A stretch of 64,000 nt of DNA from JAKFWI01 sp031399165 (GCA_031399165.1 JANNOO010000006.1:46932-110931); one strand, 5' to 3'; shown: positions 25,805-33,919, counted from the first letter of the stretch. Program-made: numbers and translations. Notes: generated from the letters alone by a model not told the origin.

Positions 25805-25835
25805 CGCGCCGCTTGCTTGCATGCGGCGCGTGTTT
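25805..25835 (+). terminator. Hairpin after odc
   Basis: Perfect 8-bp arms CGCGCCGC / GCGGCGCG with a 10-nt loop, 23 bp after the odc stop and followed by TGTTT. A moderately strong intrinsic terminator, possibly leaky toward the next polyamine gene. Confidence 0.6.
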
Positions 25836-25853
25836 CCCATAGTTCGCGCTTAA

Positions 25854-25883
25854 TTCCCGCGTGCGGCGGAGCGTCCGCGGGAA
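25854..25883 (+). other. Second hairpin upstream of the DHS-like gene
   Basis: Perfect 8-bp arms TTCCCGCG / CGCGGGAA around a 14-nt G-rich loop, 45 bp before the ATG of the DHS-like gene. No U tract follows. Could be a leader structure or a processing site; function unknown. Confidence 0.4.
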
Positions 25884-25927
25884 GCGCTTGGTATTCGACG
25901 CCGCCGATCTTCTGAAGGACCGATCCC

Positions 25928-26983
25928 ATGGCCGACGCGAAGACGCGCGACAACCGGAAAGCCGAACTCCTCGCCCACACGGTCGAGCATATCGACATCG
26001 CCAGCTTCGATGCGCGCCCGATCATCGATGCGTGGCGCAAGATGAGCTTCACCAGCCGGGACGCCGCGCGCGCCGCCGAAATTCTCAACATGGCGCTCGA
26101 AGACGAGAAGTGCTCGACCTGGCTGATCATGGCCGGCAGCACCGGCGCCGGCGGCTGCCTGCACGTCTGGCGCGACATGGTCGAATACAACATGGCCGAC
26201 GCCATCGTCGCCACCGGCGCCTGCATTATCGACATGGATTTTCTAGAAGCCCTCGGCTTCAAGCACTACCAGGCCAAGGAAATCCCTGACGATAACGTGC
26301 TGCGCTCGCTCTATATCGACCGCATCTACGACACCTATATCGACGAGGAAGAGCTCCAGCACGTCGACGGCACGATCTACGAGATCTGCAACGCGCTCGA
26401 GCCGCGCCCCTACACGTCGCGCGAGTTCATCTACGAAATCGGCAAATGGCTCGCGGCCGACAATGCGAAAAAGAAAGATTCGCTGATCCAGCGCGCCTAC
26501 GAAAAAGGCGTGCCGATCTTCGTGCCGGCGTTTTCCGATTGCTCGGCCGGCTTTGGCATCGTCAAGCATCAGGTCGAGCGGCGTAAAGCCGGCAGGCCCT
26601 ATCTGACGATCGACAGCGGCGGCGATTTCCGCGAACTGACGGAGATCAAACTCGCCGCCGGCACCACCGCCCTCTTCATGGTCGGCGGCGGCGTGCCGAA
26701 GAATTTCGCGCAGGACACCGTCGTCTGCGCCGAAATCCTCGGCCACGAAGACGTCGAGGTACACAAATACGCGGTGCAGATCACCGTTGCCGACGTGCGC
26801 GACGGCGCGTGCTCCTCCTCAACGCTGCAAGAGGCGGCAAGCTGGGGCAAGGTCAGCACCGTCCACGAACAGATGGTGTTCGCCGAAGCCACGTCCGTGG
26901 CGCCGCTGATCGTGAGCGACGCCTATCACCGCGGGGGATGGCGGAAACGCGAAGCACGCAATTGGGCGAAGTTGTTTAAGTAA
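25928..26983 (+). CDS. Deoxyhypusine-synthase-like protein (probable polyamine aminopropyl/aminobutyl transferase)
   Basis: A 351-residue NAD-dependent enzyme of the deoxyhypusine synthase fold. The nucleotide loop MAGSTGAGG (68-76), the middle FVPAFSDCSAGFGI, the TIDSGGDFRELTEIK segment, and the catalytic-lysine motif EAASWGK (K308) are all present; the Lys is the one that forms the enzyme-amine intermediate in eukaryotes. Bacteria lack hypusine, so family members must act on small amines; a homospermidine- or spermidine-forming reaction using putrescine from the adjacent decarboxylase is likely but unproved. A strong terminator follows. Confidence 0.85.
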   Translation: MADAKTRDNRKAELLAHTVEHIDIASFDARPIIDAWRKMSFTSRDAARAAEILNMALEDEKCSTWLIMAGSTGAGGCLHVWRDMVEYNMADAIVATGACIIDMDFLEALGFKHYQAKEIPDDNVLRSLYIDRIYDTYIDEEELQHVDGTIYEICNALEPRPYTSREFIYEIGKWLAADNAKKKDSLIQRAYEKGVPIFVPAFSDCSAGFGIVKHQVERRKAGRPYLTIDSGGDFRELTEIKLAAGTTALFMVGGGVPKNFAQDTVVCAEILGHEDVEVHKYAVQITVADVRDGACSSSTLQEAASWGKVSTVHEQMVFAEATSVAPLIVSDAYHRGGWRKREARNWAKLFK

Positions 26984-27008
26984 GCGCAGCGTTCAGCGCA
27001 GAAATACG

Positions 27009-27043
27009 AAAGGCCGCTCGGAAACGGGCGGCCTTTTGTTTTC
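27009..27043 (+). terminator. Intrinsic terminator after the DHS-like gene
   Basis: Stem AAAGGCCGCTCG / CGGGCGGCCTTT with a GAAA tetraloop and a following TTGTTTT tract, 26 bp after the stop codon. A textbook rho-independent terminator closing the polyamine operon. Confidence 0.92.
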
Positions 27044-27128
27044 GGGGGCTAGCGATCGGTTATCCTTGACCGCCTCCTTAAGTTAAGGTTGTGTTAACCA
27101 TGTACTAACGCCGCACGGACGGCTGGGC

Positions 27129-27788
27129 ATGGTGGGCAACATGAGTTCGACACCACTTTCCTATTGGAAACCTGGAGACGAGGAGCGTCGGCTCCGAATC
27201 TTCATCAGCCATCGCTACGACAAGGACGAAGAGCTATATGGCGAGGTGATAACGGACTTGAATAGCCAAAGATTTCACGTCCAGGATATGTCGCTTTCGG
27301 CCAGACAGGTTATGGCCGGCCCTCGAGGCGGCGAGCTTCCGACGCTCAAGATTCAGGCCGAGATCGCAGCCCGAATATACACGTCCGACATATTGATTGC
27401 GCCGAGCCGGGTTGGCGCCGGCCAGGCTGAATGGGTAACGTGGGAAGTGCAACTCGCCGCCGTTGGTTATGCAATTCCGATCCTCTTTGTCGATCATAGC
27501 GACGATCAGCAGCGGAGAAATACACTCGTTTCGGATGCAGCGGCGGTGGGCGTGCACCACGCCGTTTGCGGCCGCAAGACGCAGGAGATTGTGCGCAACG
27601 TCATTGACCTTGTCGGCGGTCGTCCCAGCTGGGGTGTGCGAGAAAAAGAAGATGATAAGCTTATCCGTTATCGCGGCCCGCTACCGTCGGCGCGCGATAA
27701 GATCCTTACAAAGTTTCCGTTTGAGCCGCGCTTGGCGGCTGTCGATCCTGATCCGCCAAAATCGAAGAGCATGTGGCCGTTCAAGTGA
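27129..27788 (+). CDS. TIR-like (ThsB/MTH538-type) domain protein
   Basis: A 219-residue soluble protein. Residues ~23-165 match the TIR-like fold of Thoeris ThsB proteins: first strand RIFISHRYDKDEELYGEV, then SDILIAPSRVGAG, the WVTWEVQLAAVGYAIPILFV segment and a C-terminal helix. ThsB enzymes make an NAD-derived signal on phage infection that activates ThsA. No ThsA or other effector is encoded nearby, so it may act alone, with a distant partner, or in another role. Start may also be ATG 27141, which has GGTGGG in front. It sits alone between two terminator or repeat regions in the polyamine cluster, suggesting insertion. Confidence 0.72.
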   Translation: MVGNMSSTPLSYWKPGDEERRLRIFISHRYDKDEELYGEVITDLNSQRFHVQDMSLSARQVMAGPRGGELPTLKIQAEIAARIYTSDILIAPSRVGAGQAEWVTWEVQLAAVGYAIPILFVDHSDDQQRRNTLVSDAAAVGVHHAVCGRKTQEIVRNVIDLVGGRPSWGVREKEDDKLIRYRGPLPSARDKILTKFPFEPRLAAVDPDPPKSKSMWPFK

Positions 27789-27810
27789 AAATCGCGCGCT
27801 CGAATCGATT

Positions 27811-27947
27811 GCGTCATTCCGGGGCGCGCGAAGCGAGAACCCGGAATCCAGGCAGCGCTGAAGGCGCTTCATCCGCTGACGTTGCGTGAGCGCTCTTGCG
27901 GCCGCGGCTGCATTCCGGATCAGCGCTGCGCGCTGTCCGGAATGACG
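27811..27947. repeat. Intergenic palindromic repeat element
   Basis: Outer arms CGTCATTCCGG (27812-27822) and CCGGAATGACG (27937-27947) are perfect inverse complements; inside are further CCGGAATCCAGG / CATTCCGGATC arms and GCGC-rich hairpins. This is the style of REP-like intergenic repeats common in Alphaproteobacteria. It lies in the 383-bp gene-free stretch 27789-28171, which otherwise holds only the hairpin noted next and no convincing gene. Confidence 0.7.
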
Positions 27948-28054
27948 GGAGAGGTTGGGTTCGGCGCGACCTGAAATGCGCGAACATTACTGCTAGTTAC
28001 TGTGCAGAAGATTTGGGCCACAACACCACCAAGTTTGCTGATTCTCCGCCGTAA

Positions 28055-28081
28055 ATTTCATGCTGCGCTGCGTCATGAAAT
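28055..28081. repeat. A/T-rich inverted repeat before the small Gln-rich gene
   Basis: Perfect 8-bp arms ATTTCATG / CATGAAAT with an 11-nt GC-rich spacer, about 90 bp upstream of the small gene start. The region is clearly less GC-rich than its surroundings. It could be an operator or an mRNA 5' hairpin; no direct evidence for either. Confidence 0.4.
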
Positions 28082-28171
28082 ATTTCTCACGCAAAATGCA
28101 GGAACGCGAGCTGGAAAAAGCGGTTAGGCTTGGAGCGTGGCGGTAAAAACAACCCTCCAAGGAGACGTTTC

Positions 28172-28348
28172 ATGGCCAACAATCCAAACGATCGTCAGCA
28201 ACAAAATCCGGGCCAAAAGCCGGAGCAAAACGATCAGCAGCGCCAGCAAGGCGATCAGCAAAAGCGGCAAGATCAGCAACGCCAGGATCAAGACCGCAAG
28301 CCCGATCAACAAGGCACGGACCGCGATCGCAAACCGCAACAAAATTAG
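28172..28348 (+). CDS. 58-residue Gln/Asp-rich disordered protein
   Basis: A very small, wholly hydrophilic protein starting MANNPNDRQQQN; 20 of 58 residues are Gln and 9 are Asp, with almost no hydrophobic side chains. AAGGAGA lies 8 nt before the ATG, and a good terminator follows the stop, so it is probably a real monocistronic gene. Composition is like stress-induced hydrophilin or general-stress small proteins, but no family can be named. Longer in-frame starts exist (ATG at 28130) but have no ribosome-binding site. Confidence 0.68.
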   Translation: MANNPNDRQQQNPGQKPEQNDQQRQQGDQQKRQDQQRQDQDRKPDQQGTDRDRKPQQN

Positions 28349-28371
28349 GGCCGAACAAGCCCGGTGAAGCT

Positions 28372-28402
28372 AGAGGAGGCGAAAGTCTCCTCTTCTTTTT
28401 TG
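28372..28402 (+). terminator. Terminator after the Gln-rich gene
   Basis: Arms AGAGGAG / CTCCTCT with an 8-nt loop followed by TCTTTTTT, 23 bp past the stop codon. Strong intrinsic terminator for plus-strand transcription; it also abuts the 3' end of the opposing DUF4349 gene. Confidence 0.92.
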
Positions 28403-28405
28403 TCA

Positions 28406-29371
28406 CTACGGACTTGCATCCACCGTCGCCGCTGCCGACGCTTTCGCGGCACGGCGCCGGCGCATCCAGCGGCGCACCAGCCACGCTGCCAGCCAGATCA
28501 CCGCAAGCCAGGGCAGGATCACCGCAATCGCCTGGATCATGAAGCCGATCACTTCAGCCACGATGCGCATGAAATTCGTCAGCGCCTCCTTGATCGGCTC
28601 GAACGTCGTGTCCGTCAGCGGCGCGCCGGCTGATGTATAGCTCAGCGTCGCGAGCGACATCGCAACACGCGCCCGCATGACCGCGAGATTGGATTCCGTG
28701 GAATCGATATCGCCCTGTACGCGCGCGAGCTCGCGTTCCACATCGAGCAGATCGGAGAGTTTACCGGGGCGGCTTGCAAGCAATGCCTGCAGCCGGTCGC
28801 GCAGCGTGCGCGCCGCGCGCAGGCGCGCCTCGGTGTCGGTGATCGAGCGGGTGAGGTCTTCGGTCGTCACGGCCGAAGACCTAAGCTCGCCGCCCGCGCC
28901 CTCAGCGTCGGCCTCCAGCTTACCGCGGAACGCAGCCAGCCAGCGCGGCTCAGCGCGCAATTGCAGCTCACCGCGAATGTCATTCTCGCCATAGGCGTTG
29001 GTGGAGGAGCCGAGCACCTGGCACAGATTGGCGCCGGCCTTGGCGCATTCGTCTTCGTGTTGTTTCATCAGCGGCGTGACCCGCTGCGCCGGCGCTTCCA
29101 GCCCATACATATAGGCGTAGGCCAGCATGACGCCGCCGGGCGGTGTGCCGGGAACCGGCGGCTGGCCGGGCGGCGGTGGCGGCGGAGGAACCGGCGCTGG
29201 CGCGGTCATGGCCGGCGCCGCTTGCGTCGCGGCGACCTTTTCTTCGGCCACGAAGCCGCGGGTGTCGCCGGCCATGTCCTGCGCGGCGACTTCGCTGGAA
29301 TCCTGCGGACGCCCGCTCGGGCCGCAGCCCGCCATCGCCAAAAGCGCAAACGCCGCCAGAACCCGTTTCAT
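28406..29371 (-). CDS. DUF4349-domain membrane lipoprotein
   Basis: A 321-residue protein with a lipobox (LLAMAGC, Cys16), a Pro/Ala-rich linker to ~residue 80, then the DUF4349 region: an alpha/beta part (LRAEPRWLAAFRGKLEADA), a long coiled coil with TRSITDTEARLRAARTLRDR and LLDVERELARVQGDIDSTES, and a C-terminal TM helix (AIAVILPWLAVIWLAAWLV) followed by a very basic tail. Proteins of this family resemble anti-sigma-linked or envelope-stress factors; no enzymatic role is known. Having both a lipid anchor and a TM helix implies it spans the periplasm or sits in the inner membrane. Confidence 0.82.
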   Translation of the reverse strand: MKRVLAAFALLAMAGCGPSGRPQDSSEVAAQDMAGDTRGFVAEEKVAATQAAPAMTAPAPVPPPPPPPGQPPVPGTPPGGVMLAYAYMYGLEAPAQRVTPLMKQHEDECAKAGANLCQVLGSSTNAYGENDIRGELQLRAEPRWLAAFRGKLEADAEGAGGELRSSAVTTEDLTRSITDTEARLRAARTLRDRLQALLASRPGKLSDLLDVERELARVQGDIDSTESNLAVMRARVAMSLATLSYTSAGAPLTDTTFEPIKEALTNFMRIVAEVIGFMIQAIAVILPWLAVIWLAAWLVRRWMRRRRAAKASAAATVDASP

Positions 29372-29445
29372 TCCGTCTCTCCCGTACGCTTAGCGTGCCA
29401 TTGTGGGGAGCACGCGCAAACGGCGCGCGCGTATCAGGCGAGCGG

Positions 29446-30282
29446 TTAACGGTAAAATTCAGGCCGCCGGTCGCGGAAGAAACCCCAGGCGGCGCGGTGG
29501 GTTTGCAGGAAGTCGAGATCGAATTCGTGGATCAGCACGCCCTCGTCTTCCCGGTCGAAACTTTCGACCAGATCGCCGCGATGATCGGCGATGAAGGAGG
29601 AGCCGTAAAAATTCTGCCCGCTTGTTTCCACGCCAATGCGATTTGACGCCACCACCGGGATGACATTCGATACCGCATGACCCTGCATCGCGCGCCGCCA
29701 GGGATCGCGCGTATCGAGCGATGTGTCATGCGGCTCGCTGCCGATGGCGGTGGGGTAGAACAGCACTTCAGCGCCCATCAGCGCCATCGTGCGCGCGCAT
29801 TCTGGAAACCATTGGTCCCAGCAGATGCCGACGCCGATGCGGCCGTGCGCCGTGTCCCACACTTTGAAGCCGGAATCGCCGGGCCGGAAATAATACTTCT
29901 CCTGATAGCCAGGGCCGTCAGGAATGTGGCTCTTGCGGTATGCGCCAAGCGTGGCGCCGTCGGCGTCCACAATCACGACGCTGTTGTAATAGAGCGGCCC
30001 ATCGCGCTCGAAAATCGAAACGGGGATAACCACGCCCAGTTCTTTCGCCACTGGCGCCATCGCCAGCACAGCGGGATGTTCGGCGGCGGGATACGCGCTC
30101 TTGAACCAGCGCTCCTCCTGCGTGGTGCAGAAATACGGCCCCTGAAACAGTTCGGACGGCAGGATCACTTGTGCGCCATGCGCAGCGGCTTCGCGTACGA
30201 ATTTCTCGGTCTTCGCGATATTGCCAGCCATGTCCTCGCCATAAGCGGTCTGGATCGCGGCGACCTTGATTGTGCGCGCCAT
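29446..30282 (-). CDS. aguB: N-carbamoylputrescine amidase
   Basis: Nitrilase-superfamily enzyme of 278 residues hydrolysing N-carbamoylputrescine to putrescine, CO2 and ammonia. Triad E44 (LPSELFQGPYF), K117 (YRKSHIPDGPGYQEKYYF), C154 (GICWDQWFPE) is complete. ATG 30282 forms TGATG with the aguA stop; a GTG one codon upstream is less likely. AGGAG lies upstream. With aguA this is the agmatine route to putrescine, a second source besides the decarboxylase at 24.5 kb. Confidence 0.94.
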   Translation of the reverse strand: MARTIKVAAIQTAYGEDMAGNIAKTEKFVREAAAHGAQVILPSELFQGPYFCTTQEERWFKSAYPAAEHPAVLAMAPVAKELGVVIPVSIFERDGPLYYNSVVIVDADGATLGAYRKSHIPDGPGYQEKYYFRPGDSGFKVWDTAHGRIGVGICWDQWFPECARTMALMGAEVLFYPTAIGSEPHDTSLDTRDPWRRAMQGHAVSNVIPVVASNRIGVETSGQNFYGSSFIADHRGDLVESFDREDEGVLIHEFDLDFLQTHRAAWGFFRDRRPEFYR

Positions 30283-31271
30283 CACGCCGGCTCCTGCTGG
30301 GTGATGCAGTGAAACGATCCACCGCCGGTGAGAATCTCGCGCGACGGCAGGCCTATTACCTTGCGATCAGGAAAAAGAGTCGCCAGCACCGCGGCGGCTG
30401 ATTCGCCGTTCGCGCCGTAGATCGGCATCACGACGGTTTGGTTTCCGATCAGGAAGTTCATGTGACTGGCCGGCACGGCTTCGCCATCCTCCTCAACGAG
30501 GCCTGGCGAAGGGATGCGAAACACTTCCAGCATCCGGCCTTGCGCGTCAGTCATGGCGGCAAGATCGACAGCCATGTTCTCAAGCAATCTGGCGTTTGGA
30601 TCGCCAGGCGCCGGCGCCTGACACACAACGCGGCCCGGCGCGACAAAGCGCACGAGATTGTCGATATGCCCGTCCGTGTGGTCGTTCATCAGGCCCTCGT
30701 CGAGCCAAAGGATGCGGCTGACGCCCAACGTGTGTTTCAGCAGCGCCTCGATATCTTTCTGCCCCCAACCCGGATTGCGGTTCTCGTTTAGCAGACATTG
30801 CTTCGTGGTGATCAGCGTGCCCTGGCCGTCCATCTCGATCGCGCCGCCTTCAAGCACGAAATCATGCGGCGTCAACGCTGCGCCCGCCTTTGCAGCGATA
30901 AAATCAGCGACGCCCGCGTCGCCGTCGAGCACATACTTTCCACCCCAGCCATTGAACCGGAAACTGAGCGCGCGCCGGTCGGCCGTGAAAATTGGGCCCG
31001 TGTCGCGCAGCCAGATGTCGCCGAAATGGGCGTCAATTACTTCTGCGCGCCCGCCCAGTGCGGCGCGGGCGGAGGCGCAGGCCAGTTCGCCGTCGGCCAG
31101 CACCATCATCCTGTCGCCCTCGGACAAAGCCAGGATCATGGCGGCCACTTCGGCGCGCGCGCCGTCCAGCGCATCCTGCCAGAGCAATGGATCGGACGGC
31201 CACGCGGTCCAGATCGCGCGGTGCGGCGCCCATTCGGCGGGAATCGATACGGTGGGGCTGAGTTTCTGCAT
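30282..31271 (-). CDS. aguA: Agmatine deiminase
   Basis: Converts agmatine to N-carbamoylputrescine and ammonia; 329 residues, slightly shorter than the usual ~350-370. Guanidine-modifying fold motifs: FGDIWLRDTGPIF (81-95), the Glu in FVLEGGAIE, DHTDGHIDN near residue 200, and the nucleophile C322 in GGGSFHCITQQEP. Translationally coupled to aguB. No arginine decarboxylase is in the window, so agmatine must come from elsewhere or be taken up. Confidence 0.95.
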   Translation of the reverse strand: MQKLSPTVSIPAEWAPHRAIWTAWPSDPLLWQDALDGARAEVAAMILALSEGDRMMVLADGELACASARAALGGRAEVIDAHFGDIWLRDTGPIFTADRRALSFRFNGWGGKYVLDGDAGVADFIAAKAGAALTPHDFVLEGGAIEMDGQGTLITTKQCLLNENRNPGWGQKDIEALLKHTLGVSRILWLDEGLMNDHTDGHIDNLVRFVAPGRVVCQAPAPGDPNARLLENMAVDLAAMTDAQGRMLEVFRIPSPGLVEEDGEAVPASHMNFLIGNQTVVMPIYGANGESAAAVLATLFPDRKVIGLPSREILTGGGSFHCITQQEPA

Positions 31272-31318
31272 CGCGCGCTAGATAGCCCCCCGGCGCCAAA
31301 AGAAAAGGCCTAGCGTTC

Positions 31319-33031
31319 TCAGGACACTTTGAGATCCTCGCAAAGCACCTGCACGAGCATCTCGTGCCGCTTCATCAATTCAAGCGGGCTCCAGTCCGTC
31401 AGCGTCTGCAGCGTGCGGGTCATCGCGGTCACGGGACGGCGGCCCTTGAAGTAGATTTTGAGCTTTTCCTCGAATGAAAGGTTGGCGGCGGCGTTGTTTT
31501 GGGTCAACGACACGATCGCGAAATTGCCAAGCAGATGGGTGAATTCGTTGCGCTCTTTGGCGTCGGGAAATTTCTTCAGCCAATAAGCGGTGTCAGCCAG
31601 GGGCTTGATATGCTCGATCGTCGCGTCTGGCCCGGCTTCAACCAGCACCTCGCCGCCCGGCAGCGCCGCGTTGCAACGCAACGCAAGGATACGCCGGCGA
31701 TGCTCGTTGTTCGGCATCGTTTCGTTTATTTTCTTGATCAGCAGTGATTGCTCGGCTGGCGTCAGGCCCAACATGCCAGGTTCGGCGAGTTCCTCCATAT
31801 CGCCATGCGCCGCAAGAATGCTGGCGATGCGCGCGTGCAGTTTACTTTCCGCCAGCGCGCCAACAGCGCGCAGGAAACACAGCCGGTCTAGCCCGTGCAG
31901 GAAGGTTAGCGTTTCGTCGGCGTCGGTGGGGTGGTTGGCGAGGTAATCGATCGCCGGCGCCATCCAATGCTTTTCGCGATAGAGCAGCAGACATTTCATC
32001 AGCCGCTTGATGTCGTCACGCGCCTCGAATTGTTCGATCTCGCGCGCGTTGAACCGCATGAATATGTCCGCGAAAGACCATATCTGCTGGCGTACGAAAC
32101 GCTTGGCCTGATTTGGCGTGAACGCGCCATCATAGAAATACGACAGGTCCGGCAAGCGCTTGGGCGGCGCGTCGCTGGTGAGGATTTGCGGCGTCAGCTT
32201 CAGGAAGTCCTCGAACGGGCCCTCCTTCAAATCGTCTTCCAGCTTGTCCCAGCGGTCGGAGAGATCGTCGGCTTCCTCGCGCGAAACGCCGGAGGCAACA
32301 AGCAGCTGGCTTTTGACCAGCGCCGATTCCGGCATTCTCAAGCCACGCTCCGCCAGCACGCGGAACAAGACGCCTGCGGACACCGCATTATCAGCGATGA
32401 TCACATTGAGCGTGATGCGGCGGCACAGGAAATTGGCGTAACGCTCAACCATCTCGGCCGAAGCCGCGGCGAGCGTTTCGCCGATCAACTTCGATGCAGC
32501 CGCGAGGCGCCGCTGCGCGATGGATGACGTGTTTTCGGAAAGCCGGGTCAAACGCCCTGGATGCTGCACACATTCGCGCACCAGATCCTGATCGGCGCGG
32601 CGCGGCACGAGGCGCCCGCGTCCGCCCGGCGCGATCAGCCCTTGCAACCGCGCGGCGATCTGGGCGGCGCCATCCTTGTCGCGCAGATGCGAGAGGATCA
32701 GCGTCAACGTCATCAGCCGCTGGTATCCATCAACGACGAGATATGTGCCGTCGTTCATGGTCTGCATGACCATCGTACCGAGCAGGTAGGATTGCTCCCC
32801 CGCTTCGCAGGCGTTCAGCGTATCATCGAGCAGCTTCTCGACCTGATCGTCCCGCCAGGAATAAGCGCGCTGATACGGCGGCACCGCGAACATGCTGGAC
32901 GAGCGCAAGAGTCCACGCAGCGTGAACATGCACGACGTGATCCCGGGCGGCGGCGTATCATCGCCATCGTCCCAATCGATGCCGGTCGCCGGGTCGAGGC
33001 GGGTGAGCCGCGATTTGCGTTTTGGAAACAT
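31319..33031 (-). CDS. DUF262/DUF1524 (GmrSD-like) protein
   Basis: A 570-residue protein with the layout of GmrSD-type restriction and related defence proteins. An N-terminal ParB/Srx-like DUF262 domain shows VPPYQRAYSW (50-59) and VVDGYQRLMTLTLIL (99-113); a helical middle follows; and a C-terminal HNH-like DUF1524 part has EHIKP (473-477) and LLGNFAIVSLTQNN. The usual DGQQR motif reads DGYQR, one Gln changed to Tyr, which may affect nucleotide use. No partner gene is adjacent. A role against modified phage DNA is inferred from the family. Confidence 0.8.
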   Translation of the reverse strand: MFPKRKSRLTRLDPATGIDWDDGDDTPPPGITSCMFTLRGLLRSSSMFAVPPYQRAYSWRDDQVEKLLDDTLNACEAGEQSYLLGTMVMQTMNDGTYLVVDGYQRLMTLTLILSHLRDKDGAAQIAARLQGLIAPGGRGRLVPRRADQDLVRECVQHPGRLTRLSENTSSIAQRRLAAASKLIGETLAAASAEMVERYANFLCRRITLNVIIADNAVSAGVLFRVLAERGLRMPESALVKSQLLVASGVSREEADDLSDRWDKLEDDLKEGPFEDFLKLTPQILTSDAPPKRLPDLSYFYDGAFTPNQAKRFVRQQIWSFADIFMRFNAREIEQFEARDDIKRLMKCLLLYREKHWMAPAIDYLANHPTDADETLTFLHGLDRLCFLRAVGALAESKLHARIASILAAHGDMEELAEPGMLGLTPAEQSLLIKKINETMPNNEHRRRILALRCNAALPGGEVLVEAGPDATIEHIKPLADTAYWLKKFPDAKERNEFTHLLGNFAIVSLTQNNAAANLSFEEKLKIYFKGRRPVTAMTRTLQTLTDWSPLELMKRHEMLVQVLCEDLKVS

Positions 33032-33036
33032 CTACT

Positions 33037-33093
33037 CCCCAGCGCTTACCCCACGCGCGAGGGGCGATCTAAGCGCTTGGGGGCAAGATCGCC
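33037..33093. repeat. Two overlapping, mutually exclusive inverted repeats upstream of the DUF262 gene
   Basis: Arms CCCCAGCGCTTA (33037-33048) and TAAGCGCTTGGGG (33070-33082) pair over 12 bp with one bulged T. The second arm overlaps another stem, GGCGATCT (33063-33070) with AGATCGCC (33086-33093). Only one can form at a time. It lies between ddpX-like and DUF262, both leftward, so it could be a terminator/antiterminator pair or an operator dyad. Confidence 0.5.
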
Positions 33094-33139
33094 AAGCACA
33101 GAGCGGCACAAAACCGCGCCGCGCTGCGCAAAGTGATAC

Positions 33140-33919
33140 TCAGGACGGCGGCGCCGCTTGGCCGTAGATCGCGGCAGCCTGCCCCGTCAGCGCCGCCCAC
33201 ATTTGGTCGCCAAAGGAAAAGTGCCACCACTCGTCCGGACAATTGGCAAAGCCGGCGTCGGCCATCACCCAGTAAAGCAACCTGCGATTGGCGCGCGCCT
33301 CTTCCGCCGAGAATGAAAAGTCCGCGCCCGCGTCCAACCTCTCGAAATGGTCGGTGTTGGACACGGCGCTTGGATCATCGAACAGCCCGCCCATGTAAAG
33401 CGGCTCGCCGTCCTCCCAGACCAGGGTGAGGTCGAAGGCGGCGCCGGTCGAATGCGGCGAAGGGCGTAATGGGTCGGCGCTAGGGATAGCCCAGTAGCGC
33501 TTCACCTCACGCGCAATCGCCTCTTCAGAAAGATCAGGCCGGCGCTGGCGTAGCGCCGCGGGAACCCAAACATCGTGGAAGAACGCCTGCACCGCCAGCG
33601 GCCGCCAAGCGTCGAAAACATGCAAGCGCAACCCCATCTCGGCGAGGCGGGCATTCACCGCCGCCAACATATCCACAGCCGTGGTGCGCGCCCACAAATC
33701 ATCAACGGCCCCTTCGGCTTTCCGCCAATATGGCGGGTTCCTGACGGACGCGTAATAGTTACGGCCCTTGACGCCTTTCGCCATCAGCGCGATGAGCGGT
33801 TCGGGGCTTCGCTTATCTGTCACATCGATCGGCAAAGCCCTGGCGCCGGCTAACCGCGCCCGGAGGGGTGCGAGGTCCGGTAGAGGGCGATCACGGTAGG
33901 CGAAGAACGCGCCGAACAT
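33140..33919 (-). CDS. ddpX: D-alanyl-D-alanine dipeptidase (VanX/DdpX family, M15D)
   Basis: A 259-residue zinc dipeptidase cleaving D-Ala-D-Ala. Zinc ligands H156 and D163 (SPHSTGAAFDL) and H233 with catalytic E230 (EWWHFSF) are intact, as is the substrate Arg in DAWRP (R106). No obvious signal peptide, so probably cytosolic as in VanX. No vanA/vanH ligase genes are near, so vancomycin resistance is not implied; D-Ala recycling from peptidoglycan is the likely role. Divergent from the next gene by about 80 bp. Confidence 0.88.
   Translation of the reverse strand: MFGAFFAYRDRPLPDLAPLRARLAGARALPIDVTDKRSPEPLIALMAKGVKGRNYYASVRNPPYWRKAEGAVDDLWARTTAVDMLAAVNARLAEMGLRLHVFDAWRPLAVQAFFHDVWVPAALRQRRPDLSEEAIAREVKRYWAIPSADPLRPSPHSTGAAFDLTLVWEDGEPLYMGGLFDDPSAVSNTDHFERLDAGADFSFSAEEARANRRLLYWVMADAGFANCPDEWWHFSFGDQMWAALTGQAAAIYGQAAPPS

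Noticed and set aside
27129..33031. A complete defence island made of TIR-like and GmrSD-like genes
   Set aside because: They are 3.5 kb apart with polyamine and envelope genes between them; no integrase, IS or effector supports one mobile island.
33140..33919. Vancomycin-resistance role for the VanX-like dipeptidase
   Set aside because: No vanH, vanA-type ligase or VanRS genes nearby, so D-Ala recycling is simpler.
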